64,000 bases of DNA from Lutibacter sp. Hel_I_33_5 (GCF_007827455.1 NZ_VISM01000001.1:2643501-2707500); one strand, 5' to 3'; shown: positions 17,140 through 27,181, counted from the stretch's first letter. Translations and numbers: made by a program. Notes: generated from the sequence alone by a model not told the origin.

Positions 17140-17934
17140 ATGAGTAAATTATTAACAAGAGTTCTTACTGGTTTTATTTATGGTGTAGTCGTTATTTTTT
17201 CAATTCTTTATTCTGAGTATTCTTATATCGGATTAATTTCTGTTTTTGGAGTTTTATGTATTTGGGAATTCTCTAAGTTGATTGATTTTAAAAGCTTTGT
17301 TTCTTATTTATTTTTTGGTTTAATTATTTTTCTGATGTTTAAAAGGCCAGAAAACTATGCCTTAAAAGTAGTTTTAGGGATTACAATTTTATCATCCATT
17401 TATTTAATATATCAACTATTTTCTAAAACAGAAATTACCTACACTAATGATCGATCTAAATTAGGAACGACCATAAGATATGTTGTGTTTTCAATGTGTT
17501 TTCTTGTATTAATTCCTTTTTATAATCAAGAGTATCACCCGTATATAATCTTAAGTATTTTAATCTTAATTTGGGTAAATGATAGTTTTGCTTTTTTTGT
17601 TGGTAAAAACATTGGGAGAACAAAACTTTTTGAAAGTGTATCACCAAAAAAAACCATTGAAGGTTTTATTGGAGGTATGATTTTCTCTCTAATTGCTGGA
17701 TATATTATTTCAATGTATTTAACAGATTTTTCAATTATTAATTGGTTAATTATTGCTGCAGGAGTTTCAATTCTTGGAACAATTGGCGATTTAATTGAAT
17801 CAAAATTTAAAAGACAAGCAAACGTTAAAGACAGCGGAACCATACTTCCTGGTCATGGAGGAATGTTAGATAGATTAGACAGTTTGCTGTTTGTTTCACC
17901 CTTTGTATATTTGTACATACATTTTATAATTTAA
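17140..17934 (+). CDS. cdsA: Phosphatidate cytidylyltransferase
   Basis: Makes CDP-diacylglycerol from CTP and phosphatidic acid in the inner membrane. 264 residues, about seven membrane segments. The family signature is complete: WVNDSFAFFVGKNIGRTKL, SPKKTIEG, GDLIESKFKRQANVKDSG and PGHGGMLDRLDSLLF. Three bases separate it from psd, which acts two steps later in the same pathway. Confidence 0.94.
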   Translation: MSKLLTRVLTGFIYGVVVIFSILYSEYSYIGLISVFGVLCIWEFSKLIDFKSFVSYLFFGLIIFLMFKRPENYALKVVLGITILSSIYLIYQLFSKTEITYTNDRSKLGTTIRYVVFSMCFLVLIPFYNQEYHPYIILSILILIWVNDSFAFFVGKNIGRTKLFESVSPKKTIEGFIGGMIFSLIAGYIISMYLTDFSIINWLIIAAGVSILGTIGDLIESKFKRQANVKDSGTILPGHGGMLDRLDSLLFVSPFVYLYIHFII

Positions 17935-17937
17935 GCT

Positions 17938-18594
17938 ATGATTCGTTTTCATAAAGAAGGATATACTATTATAACTATTACTTTTATTATTGCAATTGCA
18001 TTAATATTAGCCGCAGAAAAATTCATTTCAACATTTTGGTTGATGAAAGCACTGCAAGGAGTTGTAATACTTTTTGTTTTATTGATTTTGCAATTTTTTA
18101 GAAATCCAAAGCGAAAAACAGTTATAAATGATAATCAAATTATTGCTCCGGTAGATGGAAAAGTAGTTGTGATCGAAGAGGTTGAAGAGCCAGAATATTT
18201 TAAAGATAAAAGATTACAAGTTTCCATATTTATGTCGCCTATAAATGTACATGTTACACGTTATGCGGCAAATGGAAAAATTAATTATAGTAAATACCAT
18301 CCTGGAAAATACTTGGTAGCTTGGCATCCTAAAGCATCAACAGATAACGAAAGAACTACTGTTGTTATAGAAAACGAGTCTTTTGGCGAAGTTTTATATA
18401 GACAAATTGCTGGTGCATTAGCAAAGCGAATTGTTAACTATGCTAAAAAAGACGATGCTGTTGTGCAGGGTACTGATGCAGGTTTTATTAAATTTGGATC
18501 AAGAGTAGATGTTTATTTACCTCTAGGAACTAAAGTGAATGTTGCCTTAGGTGATAAAGTAAAAGGTGGTGTACAAGTAATTGCTGAAAAGTAA
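17938..18594 (+). CDS. psd: Phosphatidylserine decarboxylase family protein
   Basis: Forms phosphatidylethanolamine from phosphatidylserine. 218 residues with two N-terminal membrane segments, the conserved PVDGKVVVIEEV and SPINVHVTRYAANG regions, and the autocleavage site FGS in IKFGSRVDVYLP, whose Ser becomes the pyruvoyl cofactor. This is the short proenzyme form typical of Bacteroidota. Together with cdsA it forms a phospholipid synthesis pair. Confidence 0.92.
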   Translation: MIRFHKEGYTIITITFIIAIALILAAEKFISTFWLMKALQGVVILFVLLILQFFRNPKRKTVINDNQIIAPVDGKVVVIEEVEEPEYFKDKRLQVSIFMSPINVHVTRYAANGKINYSKYHPGKYLVAWHPKASTDNERTTVVIENESFGEVLYRQIAGALAKRIVNYAKKDDAVVQGTDAGFIKFGSRVDVYLPLGTKVNVALGDKVKGGVQVIAEK

Positions 18595-18605
18595 ATTGCA
18601 TCTTT

Positions 18606-18878
18606 ATGAGTAAGGAGTTAGATAAAAAGTTTACTAAAGCATTTGATGAAGTTTCAAAATTAAGAATGAATCTTCCTCCAGATGTTAGATTGCAATTTTA
18701 TGCTTTTTTTAAGCAAGCTACAACTGGAGATAATTTCTCTTTTAATAACGAATCTAATGTAATAAGTGCGTTTAAATACAATGCTTGGATGCAATTAAAC
18801 GGAATGCCAGCTGAAGAAGCTAAAAAGAAATACATTAAATTAGCAAAGAAAATTTTAACAAAAAAGAAGACTTCATGA
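18606..18878 (+). CDS. Acyl-CoA-binding protein (ACBP)
   Basis: 90-residue four-helix acyl-CoA-binding protein. LPPDVRLQFYAFFKQATTGDN and YNAWMQLNGMPAEEAKKKYI correspond to the classical ACBP motifs, including the Lys/Tyr ligand-binding helix (KYNAW...). It holds long-chain acyl-CoA in the cytoplasm. The family is common in eukaryotes and scattered in bacteria. Its place after cdsA and psd fits a role in lipid supply. The last codon overlaps the next gene as ATGA. Confidence 0.88.
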   Translation: MSKELDKKFTKAFDEVSKLRMNLPPDVRLQFYAFFKQATTGDNFSFNNESNVISAFKYNAWMQLNGMPAEEAKKKYIKLAKKILTKKKTS

Positions 18879-19507
18879 AAAAATTAATCATTTATATATT
18901 GTTATTTTCTGTAACACCATATTTTGTTGGCTGTAAATCAGAAGCGAAAAAAGAAGTTAAAACAGAAGAAGTAGAGAAAAAAGTAAAAAGTACTGCTGCA
19001 TTTTCTTTACAAGAAGCTTCAAATAAAATAAATTGGACAGCCTATAAAACTACTGAGAAAATAGGTGTAAAAGGACAATTTAAAAAAGTTAACATAACGG
19101 CAAATGGTGAAGGGAATACTGTAAGAGAAGCTATAAATAACGCAGAATTTTCAATTCCGTTAACAAGTATTTTTACTTCAGATACAAGTAGAGACTATAA
19201 AATTAGAAAGTTCTTTTTTGGTGTGATGGAAAATACTGAATTACTTTCTGGTACATTAGTTTTAGAAGATGATGTAAAAGGACATGCTTTAATAACTATG
19301 AATGGCGTAAGTCAAAAATTACCTTTTGTTTATAGTTTAGTTGATAAGGTCTTTACTTTTTCTACAATTATGAATATCAATAATTGGAATGCTCAAAAGG
19401 CATTGACGTCTTTAAATGAAGCCTGTAAAGACTTACATAAAGGAACAGATGGTGTTTCTAAAACTTGGAATGATGTTGAGATAAAAATTACTTCAACATT
19501 TAAGTAA
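18875..19507 (+). CDS. YceI-family lipoprotein
   Basis: 210 residues with a lipoprotein signal ending at Cys20 (FVGC), a Lys/Glu-rich linker, then a YceI-type lipocalin-like barrel (KINWTAYKTTEKIGVKGQF ... LPFVYSLVDKVFTFS). YceI proteins bind isoprenoid-like lipids in a central cavity. It overlaps the acyl-CoA-binding gene by 4 bp and is the last gene of the plus-strand run. Confidence 0.85.
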   Translation: MKKLIIYILLFSVTPYFVGCKSEAKKEVKTEEVEKKVKSTAAFSLQEASNKINWTAYKTTEKIGVKGQFKKVNITANGEGNTVREAINNAEFSIPLTSIFTSDTSRDYKIRKFFFGVMENTELLSGTLVLEDDVKGHALITMNGVSQKLPFVYSLVDKVFTFSTIMNINNWNAQKALTSLNEACKDLHKGTDGVSKTWNDVEIKITSTFK

Positions 19508-19532
19508 TATTTTATACTACTTTTTGTTTAAA

Positions 19533-21179
19533 CTATAACTCCTTTATTTTTATAAAGTAATTTCTATCTATATTAAAATTAGATGAATTTGTTTTAATGG
19601 TTTTCCAGCTTTTGGTTGGATGTATCATTTTTGTTTTACGATCAATTTCTACTTTTAAAGGAATCATAAATCCGTCAATGATATTATTCCAACGATATGA
19701 AATAATATTATTTTCAATTTTATATTCTAAAACAGGGATTTTAGTTGTTCTTAAATATTGGTCAAAAAAAGTACTTAAATCTATACCAGATTGTTTAGAA
19801 ATATAATTTTCAATTTCTTGTGTTGTAACTGTTTTATGATAAAAAGTACTATTTAATCCTCTTAAAATTGAACGCCATTTTTCATCATCATTTATAAGCT
19901 GACGAATGGTATGCAACATATTTGCACCTTTATAATACATGTCTCCAGAACCTTCACTATTTACATCATATTGACCAATAATTGGAATATCATTTGAAAT
20001 ATTAGAACGCGTACCTATTACATAATCTGCAGAAGCTTCTTTACCATAATAGTAATCTAAAAATAGATTTTCTGAATAAGCTGTAAAGCTTTCATGAATC
20101 CACATATCAGCTATATCTTTATAGGTAATATTATTTGCAAACCATTCGTGTCCAGATTCATGAATAATTATAAAATCAAACTTTAATCCCCAACCAGTAT
20201 TAGATAAATCTCTTCCTAAATAACCGTTTACATATTTATTTCCATAGGTGATAGAACTTTGATGCTCCATGCCTAAATAAGGGGCTTCAACTAATTTAAA
20301 ACCATCTTTATAAAAGGGATATTTACCAAACCAATGCTCAAATGCTTTCATCATTTTTGGAGCGTCTTTAAAGTGTTTTTTTGCTTTTTCTAAATTATCA
20401 CGAAGTACATAATAATCCATGTCTAAAAGTCCAGCTTCACCGTTATATTTTTCAGAAAAATGAACATAATCTCCTATATTAATATTTACTCCGTAATTAT
20501 TAATCGGATTGTCAACAAACCAATGATATGTTGTTGTTTCATCTTTATGTTTTTCAACTTTTCTTAGGCGTCCGTTAGAAATGTTCATTAAGTTTTTAGG
20601 CACTCGAACGCTTATAGCCAAACTATCAACTTCATCATACATATGATCCTTGTTTGGCCACCAAACACTAGCACCTAGACCTTGACAAGAAGTTGCTGCA
20701 AAATGATTTCCGTTGCTATCTTTTTTCCAAGAAAATCCACCATCCCAAGGTGCATTTCTAGCAACTTTAGGATTTCCTTCATAATAAACATCTATTGAAT
20801 TTATTGAGCCAATTCTTTGTTTTTTATTTAGATGAATAAAATGTGCATTTCCTTCAGAAATAATTCTTAACGATTCTCCTTTCTGTGTTGCTTTTGTGAT
20901 TTTTAAAGGTGGTTGTAAATCAATTTGTAAAACTTGATGTGATTTTAAAACTTTGTATTGAACGGTGTTTTTTCCTTTAATAAATTTTTTATCAGGATCT
21001 ACTGCTACTTTTAAATCATAGAAAGTTACATCCCACCAGGCTCTTTCAGGTGTTATAGAACCACGTAAAGTATCTTGCTTGGTAAATGTCTTTGTATGTT
21101 CGAAAAGAGAAGTTTGGCCTAGTATTGAAAAACTCAATAAAAGAAGTAGACTATTTATTAAAATAGATTTTTTATACAT
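19533..21179 (-). CDS. Secreted M1-family metallopeptidase (aminopeptidase N-like)
   Basis: Zinc aminopeptidase, 548 residues, with a signal peptide (1-21, ILGQ). The exopeptidase motif is YLGMEHQS (the GAMEN equivalent), and zinc binding is HESGHEWFANN followed by the second Glu in the ADMWIHESFTAY segment. It has the N-terminal beta and catalytic domains but is shorter than full aminopeptidase N, lacking the large C-terminal helical domain. It is the third gene of an operon, 3 bp after the TIGR01777 gene. Confidence 0.9.
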   Translation of the reverse strand: MYKKSILINSLLLLLSFSILGQTSLFEHTKTFTKQDTLRGSITPERAWWDVTFYDLKVAVDPDKKFIKGKNTVQYKVLKSHQVLQIDLQPPLKITKATQKGESLRIISEGNAHFIHLNKKQRIGSINSIDVYYEGNPKVARNAPWDGGFSWKKDSNGNHFAATSCQGLGASVWWPNKDHMYDEVDSLAISVRVPKNLMNISNGRLRKVEKHKDETTTYHWFVDNPINNYGVNINIGDYVHFSEKYNGEAGLLDMDYYVLRDNLEKAKKHFKDAPKMMKAFEHWFGKYPFYKDGFKLVEAPYLGMEHQSSITYGNKYVNGYLGRDLSNTGWGLKFDFIIIHESGHEWFANNITYKDIADMWIHESFTAYSENLFLDYYYGKEASADYVIGTRSNISNDIPIIGQYDVNSEGSGDMYYKGANMLHTIRQLINDDEKWRSILRGLNSTFYHKTVTTQEIENYISKQSGIDLSTFFDQYLRTTKIPVLEYKIENNIISYRWNNIIDGFMIPLKVEIDRKTKMIHPTKSWKTIKTNSSNFNIDRNYFIKIKEL

Positions 21180-21182
21180 GAT

Positions 21183-22073
21183 TTATTTAGATAACAAGTT
21201 AGTTAATGCTTTGTTCAAAGTTTTGAATTCAAATTCAAATCCTGTTTTTGTTATTTTTTTTGATGAAACTCTACTCCCATATAGCAAAATCTTTGCCAAT
21301 TCTCCAAAAACTGTTTTTAATACAAATGAAGGGATTTTAATAAGGAGTATAGTTTTAGATAAAACAGTTCCTAAAGTTCTTGTAAATGATAAATTTGTTT
21401 GATGTTCTGGAGCCACAGCATTATAAATTCCAGTAAATGTATTGTCTTCAATTGCTTTTATATACAGGTTGCATAAGTCATCGATATGTATCCACGGCAT
21501 GTATTGCTTCCCGTTTCCTAATGAAGATAAAAAAATAGGTGTATTCATTTTAGATAATGCTCCGCCATTCTTTGTTAATACGATTCCAGTTCTTAAAATA
21601 GTAGTTGGTATGTTAATTTGATTATACTTTTTTACTGCATTTTCCCATAAAACACATACATTAGAAATAAAGTCATTTTCTGGTTTATCATCTTCTTTAA
21701 AAATAGTATCAGATGTCATTGCTCCATAATATCCAATGCCAGAAGCTGAAATAAAACCTTTTAAAGGTGTTTTTAATTCGGTAATTTTTTTAAATAATAA
21801 GTTTGTAGATTGGACTCTACTATCTATGATTTCTTGCTTTCTTTTATTTGTCCAACATTTATTTGCAATCCCAGCGCCAGCTAGGTGAATGATGAAATCT
21901 AAATCTGTAAAAACTTTTTCATCAATATACTTCTCTTTGATGTTCCATTTATATTCATTCGATTTTGTTGGGTTTCTACTAAGAATTCTTACCTCATGAT
22001 TATTTTCTACTAACTTTTCATGAAGGATCTCTCCAATCAACCCAGTACCTCCAGAGATTAAAATTTTACTCAT
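21183..22073 (-). CDS. TIGR01777-family NAD(P)-dependent epimerase-like protein
   Basis: 296-residue extended short-chain dehydrogenase of the YfcH/TIGR01777 group. Nucleotide-binding motif ISGGTGLIGE (6-15), conserved HLAGAGIANKCWTNKRKQEIIDS split here by family practice at HLAGAGI, then SASGIGYYG and the C-terminal LGSRVSS-like GSRVSSKKI. Its substrate is unknown; members are linked to cell division only by old annotation. It overlaps the upstream hydrolase gene by 8 bp. Confidence 0.88.
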   Translation of the reverse strand: MSKILISGGTGLIGEILHEKLVENNHEVRILSRNPTKSNEYKWNIKEKYIDEKVFTDLDFIIHLAGAGIANKCWTNKRKQEIIDSRVQSTNLLFKKITELKTPLKGFISASGIGYYGAMTSDTIFKEDDKPENDFISNVCVLWENAVKKYNQINIPTTILRTGIVLTKNGGALSKMNTPIFLSSLGNGKQYMPWIHIDDLCNLYIKAIEDNTFTGIYNAVAPEHQTNLSFTRTLGTVLSKTILLIKIPSFVLKTVFGELAKILLYGSRVSSKKITKTGFEFEFKTLNKALTNLLSK

Positions 22074-23070
22074 TTTCCGTTATAGGTTTCAATTCTAAAA
22101 CTGTATCGGCAAAATCAAAAATAGCATCTTGTACCTTTAAATAATCTTTATAAAAAAATCGAGAAGCTATAGAATGATTTTTAGCTTCAGGAAAAGCTAC
22201 TTTAATTTTTTTGTTAGTAGGGGTAGAAGTTTGCTCAAACATGTCTAGCATCCGTTTTACAGAAACCGTTTTATCTTGTTCTTTTTCATTTTTATAATAA
22301 TAGCCAATAAAAAGAGGTTGATTAATTTTTTTGAAAGTCTCTTTTTTCATAGTAGTTTCAATCATAGCTTTTAATTCAATAATAGCTTCAATTCTATACT
22401 TTCCATACCAATATTTGTCAGCATCGTTTGGCGGATACCAAACTTGAAAATCACCTCCCATGACCGTACGTAATATTTGCTTACCCCAAGGTTTGGTGAT
22501 TAAATTAGAATTTGTATCATATACATCTACATTCGGAGAAACAAAAATTAAACCTGCTATTTCAGGATGGTGCGCTGCTAAATATAAGCCAGCTGTAGCC
22601 CCAGTACTTGTGCAAAGTAGAATTACTTTGTCACCTATTTTTTTTCCGATTGCTAATGCTTTTTTTGCTGAATTTATATATCCTTCTGCAGTAAAATTTA
22701 GTAACGGGTTTTCTGTTCTCAATCCATGTTCAAATAGGCGAGGAGCATATAGATTTGTAGTATACCGTTTAGAAAAATTAGTGTACAACTCTTCATTTTC
22801 AACTGGACTTGCTGAGAAACCATGCAAATAAATGACAGCATATTCAGTTTTTTTAGCAATACTATCTACCCAAATTATTCTAGAATGATTGCCTTCTCTT
22901 ATAAGTTCGTTTTTATTTTCTTCTAAAATATTGGTGTTAATTTCAGATAAGTTATCAGTAATTAATGGTAGATCTGGAGTTAATTGTGGAATGCTTGCTT
23001 TTGGCCCTAAAAAATAAATAAAGAGTAAGACTAAAATTAAAATTCCGAGAACTTTTAGAAGTTTTTTCAT
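22066..23070 (-). CDS. Membrane-anchored alpha/beta hydrolase
   Basis: 334 residues: an N-terminal membrane anchor (4-22), then an alpha/beta-hydrolase fold. HGFSASPVE gives the oxyanion-hole region, and the nucleophile elbow is CTSTGATAG (Cys in place of the first Gly of GxSxG). The probable catalytic His is in AKNHSIASRF near the end. Carboxylesterase or lipase activity is likely but the substrate is unknown. First gene of an operon with TIGR01777 and the M1 peptidase, placed after the terminator of the zinc protease gene. Confidence 0.82.
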   Translation of the reverse strand: MKKLLKVLGILILVLLFIYFLGPKASIPQLTPDLPLITDNLSEINTNILEENKNELIREGNHSRIIWVDSIAKKTEYAVIYLHGFSASPVENEELYTNFSKRYTTNLYAPRLFEHGLRTENPLLNFTAEGYINSAKKALAIGKKIGDKVILLCTSTGATAGLYLAAHHPEIAGLIFVSPNVDVYDTNSNLITKPWGKQILRTVMGGDFQVWYPPNDADKYWYGKYRIEAIIELKAMIETTMKKETFKKINQPLFIGYYYKNEKEQDKTVSVKRMLDMFEQTSTPTNKKIKVAFPEAKNHSIASRFFYKDYLKVQDAIFDFADTVLELKPITENE

Positions 23071-23090
23071 TATTTAGTAAATATAAAAAA

Positions 23091-23118
23091 AACCGTAATC
23101 AAATAAACGATTACGGTT
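23091..23118 (-). terminator. Rho-independent terminator of the zinc protease gene
   Basis: AACCGTAATC / GATTACGGTT form a 10-bp stem around an 8-nt loop; read on the minus strand it is followed by a run of T. It separates the zinc protease gene from the hydrolase operon. Confidence 0.85.
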
Positions 23119-23138
23119 TAATAAAAAAATAATCTGTG

Positions 23139-25751
23139 TTATTTAATATCTTTTAAGGTATTTGTAATTAATATTTTTAACTGGTTTTTATGTGCTTTTG
23201 TTGCAATATTACCAGTATTGTTACTTACCCAAGTTTTAATATTTTTCAAATTATACATCGCCATTGCTTTAGATGCATTTGTGTATCTAGAACTACTTTT
23301 TCCTTTAACCATATTGATTAACATTTTAGTATAGGTGGCTTGTAAATTTTGTCTAAATGAATTTACAGAACCATACACATCTGGTTTAAACATAGTGTTG
23401 TTTAAATCTGTCATAAACATTGATAATTTATATTGATTACCATATAATTCTGAATTAGATATTCTTTGAATAGTATTTGGATGTAAAATATGGTTTAGTA
23501 CTCTTCTCTGGTATCCTAAAACTTGCTCATGAATTTTTGGGTCTTCTGGTCCGCCAAAGAAATTAAATCCTCTACGTTGTCTAGCTAAGAAATTATAAAT
23601 TTCTTTCGGTGCTTTAAAAGCATTTGGAGCAAATACATGTTTTTTTAGCGCATTCATAGCTCTTTTTTGATCTGCTAAACTAACTGGAGTATAAGGTTGT
23701 GTTTCTCCCACTTGTCCAGACATTGCTCTATCTACATATACACCACCAATAAATCTAGAAATAACATCTCCAGCTCTAGCAGCTTGTCCATTTAAAACAT
23801 AATAGGCTTGTCTTAATTCTTGGTACGATTTTCCTTTTCTAGAAAAACGATCTTTAATATCGTTCATCATGGTATTTACTAATTCAAATCTATTGATAGA
23901 ATATTGAATTTGATCATTAGATAAATCACCTGTCATTACTCGTGGATCAATCGCTTTTCCAGGAGAACGCATATCATCAGCATCATTTCCGAAAATTAAT
24001 TCTGGTTGAGTCGATTTATTTAATAAAGCATCTCTTTCTGCGTTGTTTTTAAAGTCTTGATATCCAAACTGAATTGCCCAAACATCATAAGGTCCAACTG
24101 CCATATCGTAATACTGTCCTTGTTTAGAGCGATCATTTGTTAAGTTTATTCCAGCATAATCCATTACAGAACCCGTTAAACATTTTCCTTTAATAAAGTC
24201 TGGATCAGCTAATTGTGCAGGAGTAAATAATTGACTCGCTTTCATATTGTGATTTAGCCCTAAAGTATGTCCAACTTCATGCATAATTAAAGAAATCATT
24301 CCTTCTTTTTTCATACCTTCCATTTCAAGATCTGATGCACCAGTTGCAGCCATTACAATTTTACCAAACATGGTGTTTTCATGCATTAAATGTCCTTGAG
24401 AACAATACATATGGTTCTCTTTATTATTAAGGAAATCGTTCTTTTCTACATCTTTATCAATATAATTAGCTGCAGCTGCATTGTTGAAAATCCTATCATA
24501 AATTACACGATTAGTAAAGTGTACATATTCTAACATGATATCTGCTCCTAAAATTTCTCCAGTTTTTGGGTTTACAAAACTTGGCCCATAACCACCAAAA
24601 GGAGGATTAGGTGAAGATGTCCAGCGCAATACATTATAACGCACATCACCAGCATCCCAATCAGCATCGTCTGGTTGAACTTTTACTTCCATCGCGTTTT
24701 TAAATCCAGCTTTCTCAAAAGCAACATTCCAAGCTAAAACACCTTCTTTAATTGTTTCTCTAAATTCTACAGGAGTAGAGTTTTCTATCCACCAAGTAAT
24801 TGGTTTTATAGGTTCAGAAACTCCTAATTCAGGATTCTTTTTCACTAATTTCCAACGATGAACTAAATCTCTATAATTAAGAGTATTTGTAGTTGTCATG
24901 TCATTAGTTTGTGTGTGAAAATAACCAACTCTAGGGTCGTCAAGCCTAATTTTATAATCACCTTCTGGTGTATTCATAAATGTATGAAATACTTTTACAG
25001 ATACATTTCTACCGTCTTTAACATCTCTACCACCACCATTTAAAACTGATGGATTACTGTAAACATATTCTGTTTTAACATTCGTGTTTTCTGGATAATT
25101 TTTTATTTCATTAATCTTAGATTTGTTTTTATCAAACCTACCTAAACTAAATGCATAAGGAGATTGTCCTGGACGTCGAGGAGCTTTTATTCTCGTAAAA
25201 GTTTCTGATAAGAATAAACTGTTCGCGTCTATTAAATACTCGCCAGTTTTATCATCTGTAGCTAAAATTTTAGAACTTGCAATAACTGCATCACTAATAT
25301 TTGCTTTGGCAGATTTATGCAATGCATTATTTTCATCAAAATGAAAAGAAGTGTTAGGTGCTATAAATTCAATTTTATTAAAGTATTTTTTCACATTAAA
25401 AATTGAAGATCCTCTATAGGCACCTCTAAATGCTCTAACAGCAGTAATACCATCGGCAATCTGAGCAAAATAAATAAAATCTTTATCTAGCTGCTCTTTT
25501 TTTACTAGCATCTTTGTTGCACCCGTTACAGTATCTTGATAAATAGTAAATAACCCTTCTATTTTTTTACTGCTTTTAGTTAAGTCTGCAATAGTTTTGG
25601 TTTTCTTTTTTTTAGGTTTTGGCTTCGGTTTTGCTGCTTCTACTTTGTCTTTCTTTTTCTTTTTTCTTCTTTGTGCATCTGCGTCATGTATGCCTGTTAT
25701 TGCTACAACTAGCAATAAAGAACATAGTAGTTTAAGTCTTTGTGAAAACAT
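23139..25751 (-). CDS. Large secreted zinc metalloprotease (DUF5117/DUF4953 type)
   Basis: 870 residues. A signal peptide (1-26, DADAQ) precedes a very basic Lys/Arg/Pro-rich stretch (about 28-53). The metzincin-like site HEVGHTLGLNH begins at His491, with SVMDYAGINL downstream as the Met-turn. This matches the zinc-dependent metalloprotease family common in Bacteroidota with DUF5117 and DUF4953 domains. Probably periplasmic or outer-membrane associated. Transcribed alone, with its own terminator; the promoter in the preceding 305-bp gap is not clear. Confidence 0.9.
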   Translation of the reverse strand: MFSQRLKLLCSLLLVVAITGIHDADAQRRKKKKKDKVEAAKPKPKPKKKKTKTIADLTKSSKKIEGLFTIYQDTVTGATKMLVKKEQLDKDFIYFAQIADGITAVRAFRGAYRGSSIFNVKKYFNKIEFIAPNTSFHFDENNALHKSAKANISDAVIASSKILATDDKTGEYLIDANSLFLSETFTRIKAPRRPGQSPYAFSLGRFDKNKSKINEIKNYPENTNVKTEYVYSNPSVLNGGGRDVKDGRNVSVKVFHTFMNTPEGDYKIRLDDPRVGYFHTQTNDMTTTNTLNYRDLVHRWKLVKKNPELGVSEPIKPITWWIENSTPVEFRETIKEGVLAWNVAFEKAGFKNAMEVKVQPDDADWDAGDVRYNVLRWTSSPNPPFGGYGPSFVNPKTGEILGADIMLEYVHFTNRVIYDRIFNNAAAANYIDKDVEKNDFLNNKENHMYCSQGHLMHENTMFGKIVMAATGASDLEMEGMKKEGMISLIMHEVGHTLGLNHNMKASQLFTPAQLADPDFIKGKCLTGSVMDYAGINLTNDRSKQGQYYDMAVGPYDVWAIQFGYQDFKNNAERDALLNKSTQPELIFGNDADDMRSPGKAIDPRVMTGDLSNDQIQYSINRFELVNTMMNDIKDRFSRKGKSYQELRQAYYVLNGQAARAGDVISRFIGGVYVDRAMSGQVGETQPYTPVSLADQKRAMNALKKHVFAPNAFKAPKEIYNFLARQRRGFNFFGGPEDPKIHEQVLGYQRRVLNHILHPNTIQRISNSELYGNQYKLSMFMTDLNNTMFKPDVYGSVNSFRQNLQATYTKMLINMVKGKSSSRYTNASKAMAMYNLKNIKTWVSNNTGNIATKAHKNQLKILITNTLKDIK

Positions 25752-26056
25752 TTTGAATATTTGATTTGAATTAAACGTTAAAAATACCTAAAAAAATAAA
25801 GTATTTTGTTAACAATATTATAAAATTAACCTTTTGATTTTGTGTTTTTTTCGCAAAGTGATAAAATTTCTTCATCTCTATTTTATGGTATAGTTTCTCT
25901 TTTTATTTGATTTAACTATTCAAAATCATTTTAAAATAAAATTGTGGTCTTTTCTCGAACTTTCTCATTATTTATAGGTTCAATTTATGCAGTTATATAC
26001 TAAAGCAATGTTAATCTTTTTTTATGTGATTTATAAAGGCGTATTTTTATAGCATA
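25752..26056. other. 305-bp divergent intergenic region, no gene seen
   Basis: Very AT-rich spacer between the zinc protease (minus) and the VWA gene (plus). I find no reading frame worth calling, no hairpin terminator and no exact TAnnTTTG box on either strand. Both promoters must be here but cannot be placed. Confidence 0.6.
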
Positions 26057-27181
26057 ATGAAAAACAATACAAAAAGAAAAGGATTCGTTTTTAAAACCTA
26101 CGAAGCAGAAAATAAATCTCCCTTTGAGATGCTTTTTGAAATATTTAAAGAACTAATAACACATACATCTGGCGATTTTGATGAAGCTATAGATTGGTTG
26201 CGCTCTTTGGATAAAGAATATAAACTAACTGATGAGAACTATACGATTGATGATTTTATAGAAGATTTAAAGAAGAAAGGTTATATAAAAGAAGAAATAA
26301 AAGGTGATGGAACAGGAGGTACTAAAATAACTCCAAAAACTGAACGCGCAATTCGTCAGCAAGCACTAAATCATATTTTTGGAAAAATAAAAAGGAGTGG
26401 TGCAGGAAATCATAAAAGTAAATCTCCAGGAATTGGAGATGAACATACTGGTGATTTTAGAAATTATCAATTTGGCGATTCGTTAGACAAGGTTTCGATG
26501 ACAGAAAGTATTAGAAACGCACAAATTAATAACGGAATAGATAATTTTAGTTTAACTGAAAATGATTTAGTAGTTGAAGAGACACTTCATAAAAGTCAAA
26601 TGAGTACTGTATTAATGATAGATATTAGTCACTCTATGATTTTATATGGAGAAGATAGAATTACACCAGCCAAAAAAGTAGCCATGGCTTTAGCTGAATT
26701 AATTACAACTCGGTATCCAAAAGATACATTAGATATTATTGTGTTTGGAAATGACGCTTGGTCTATTAAAATTAAAGATTTACCGTATTTACAAGTTGGG
26801 CCATATCATACAAATACTGTTGCAGGTTTAAACCTAGCGATGGATTTACTTCGAAGAAAAAGAAATACCAATAAACAAATTTTTATGATTACCGATGGTA
26901 AACCAAGTTGTTTGCGTTTACCAGACGGTCAGTATTATAAAAATAGTAATGGTTTAGACAAGTACATTGTAAACAAATGTTATGCAATGGCGCAACAAGC
27001 CAGAAAATTACATATTCCAATCACTACTTTTATGATTGCTCAAGATCCTTATTTAATGCAATTTGTAAGAGCATTTACACAAGCAAATCAAGGAAAAGCA
27101 TTTTATACAGGTTTAAAAGATTTAGGAGAAATGATTTTTGAAGATTACGAAACAAACAGAAAGAAAAGAATTAAAGGTTAA
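26057..27181 (+). CDS. VWA-domain protein partnered with an AAA+ ATPase
   Basis: 374 residues, no signal peptide. An N-terminal helical region (1-120) is followed by a von Willebrand A domain with a complete MIDAS start DISHS (189-193) and a later FMITDGKPS. This resembles the CoxE/ChlD-like VWA proteins that work with MoxR-type AAA+ ATPases; such an ATPase is the next gene (82 bp). A chaperone-like role in metal insertion or complex assembly is known for related pairs; the target is unknown here. Confidence 0.85.
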   Translation: MKNNTKRKGFVFKTYEAENKSPFEMLFEIFKELITHTSGDFDEAIDWLRSLDKEYKLTDENYTIDDFIEDLKKKGYIKEEIKGDGTGGTKITPKTERAIRQQALNHIFGKIKRSGAGNHKSKSPGIGDEHTGDFRNYQFGDSLDKVSMTESIRNAQINNGIDNFSLTENDLVVEETLHKSQMSTVLMIDISHSMILYGEDRITPAKKVAMALAELITTRYPKDTLDIIVFGNDAWSIKIKDLPYLQVGPYHTNTVAGLNLAMDLLRRKRNTNKQIFMITDGKPSCLRLPDGQYYKNSNGLDKYIVNKCYAMAQQARKLHIPITTFMIAQDPYLMQFVRAFTQANQGKAFYTGLKDLGEMIFEDYETNRKKRIKG

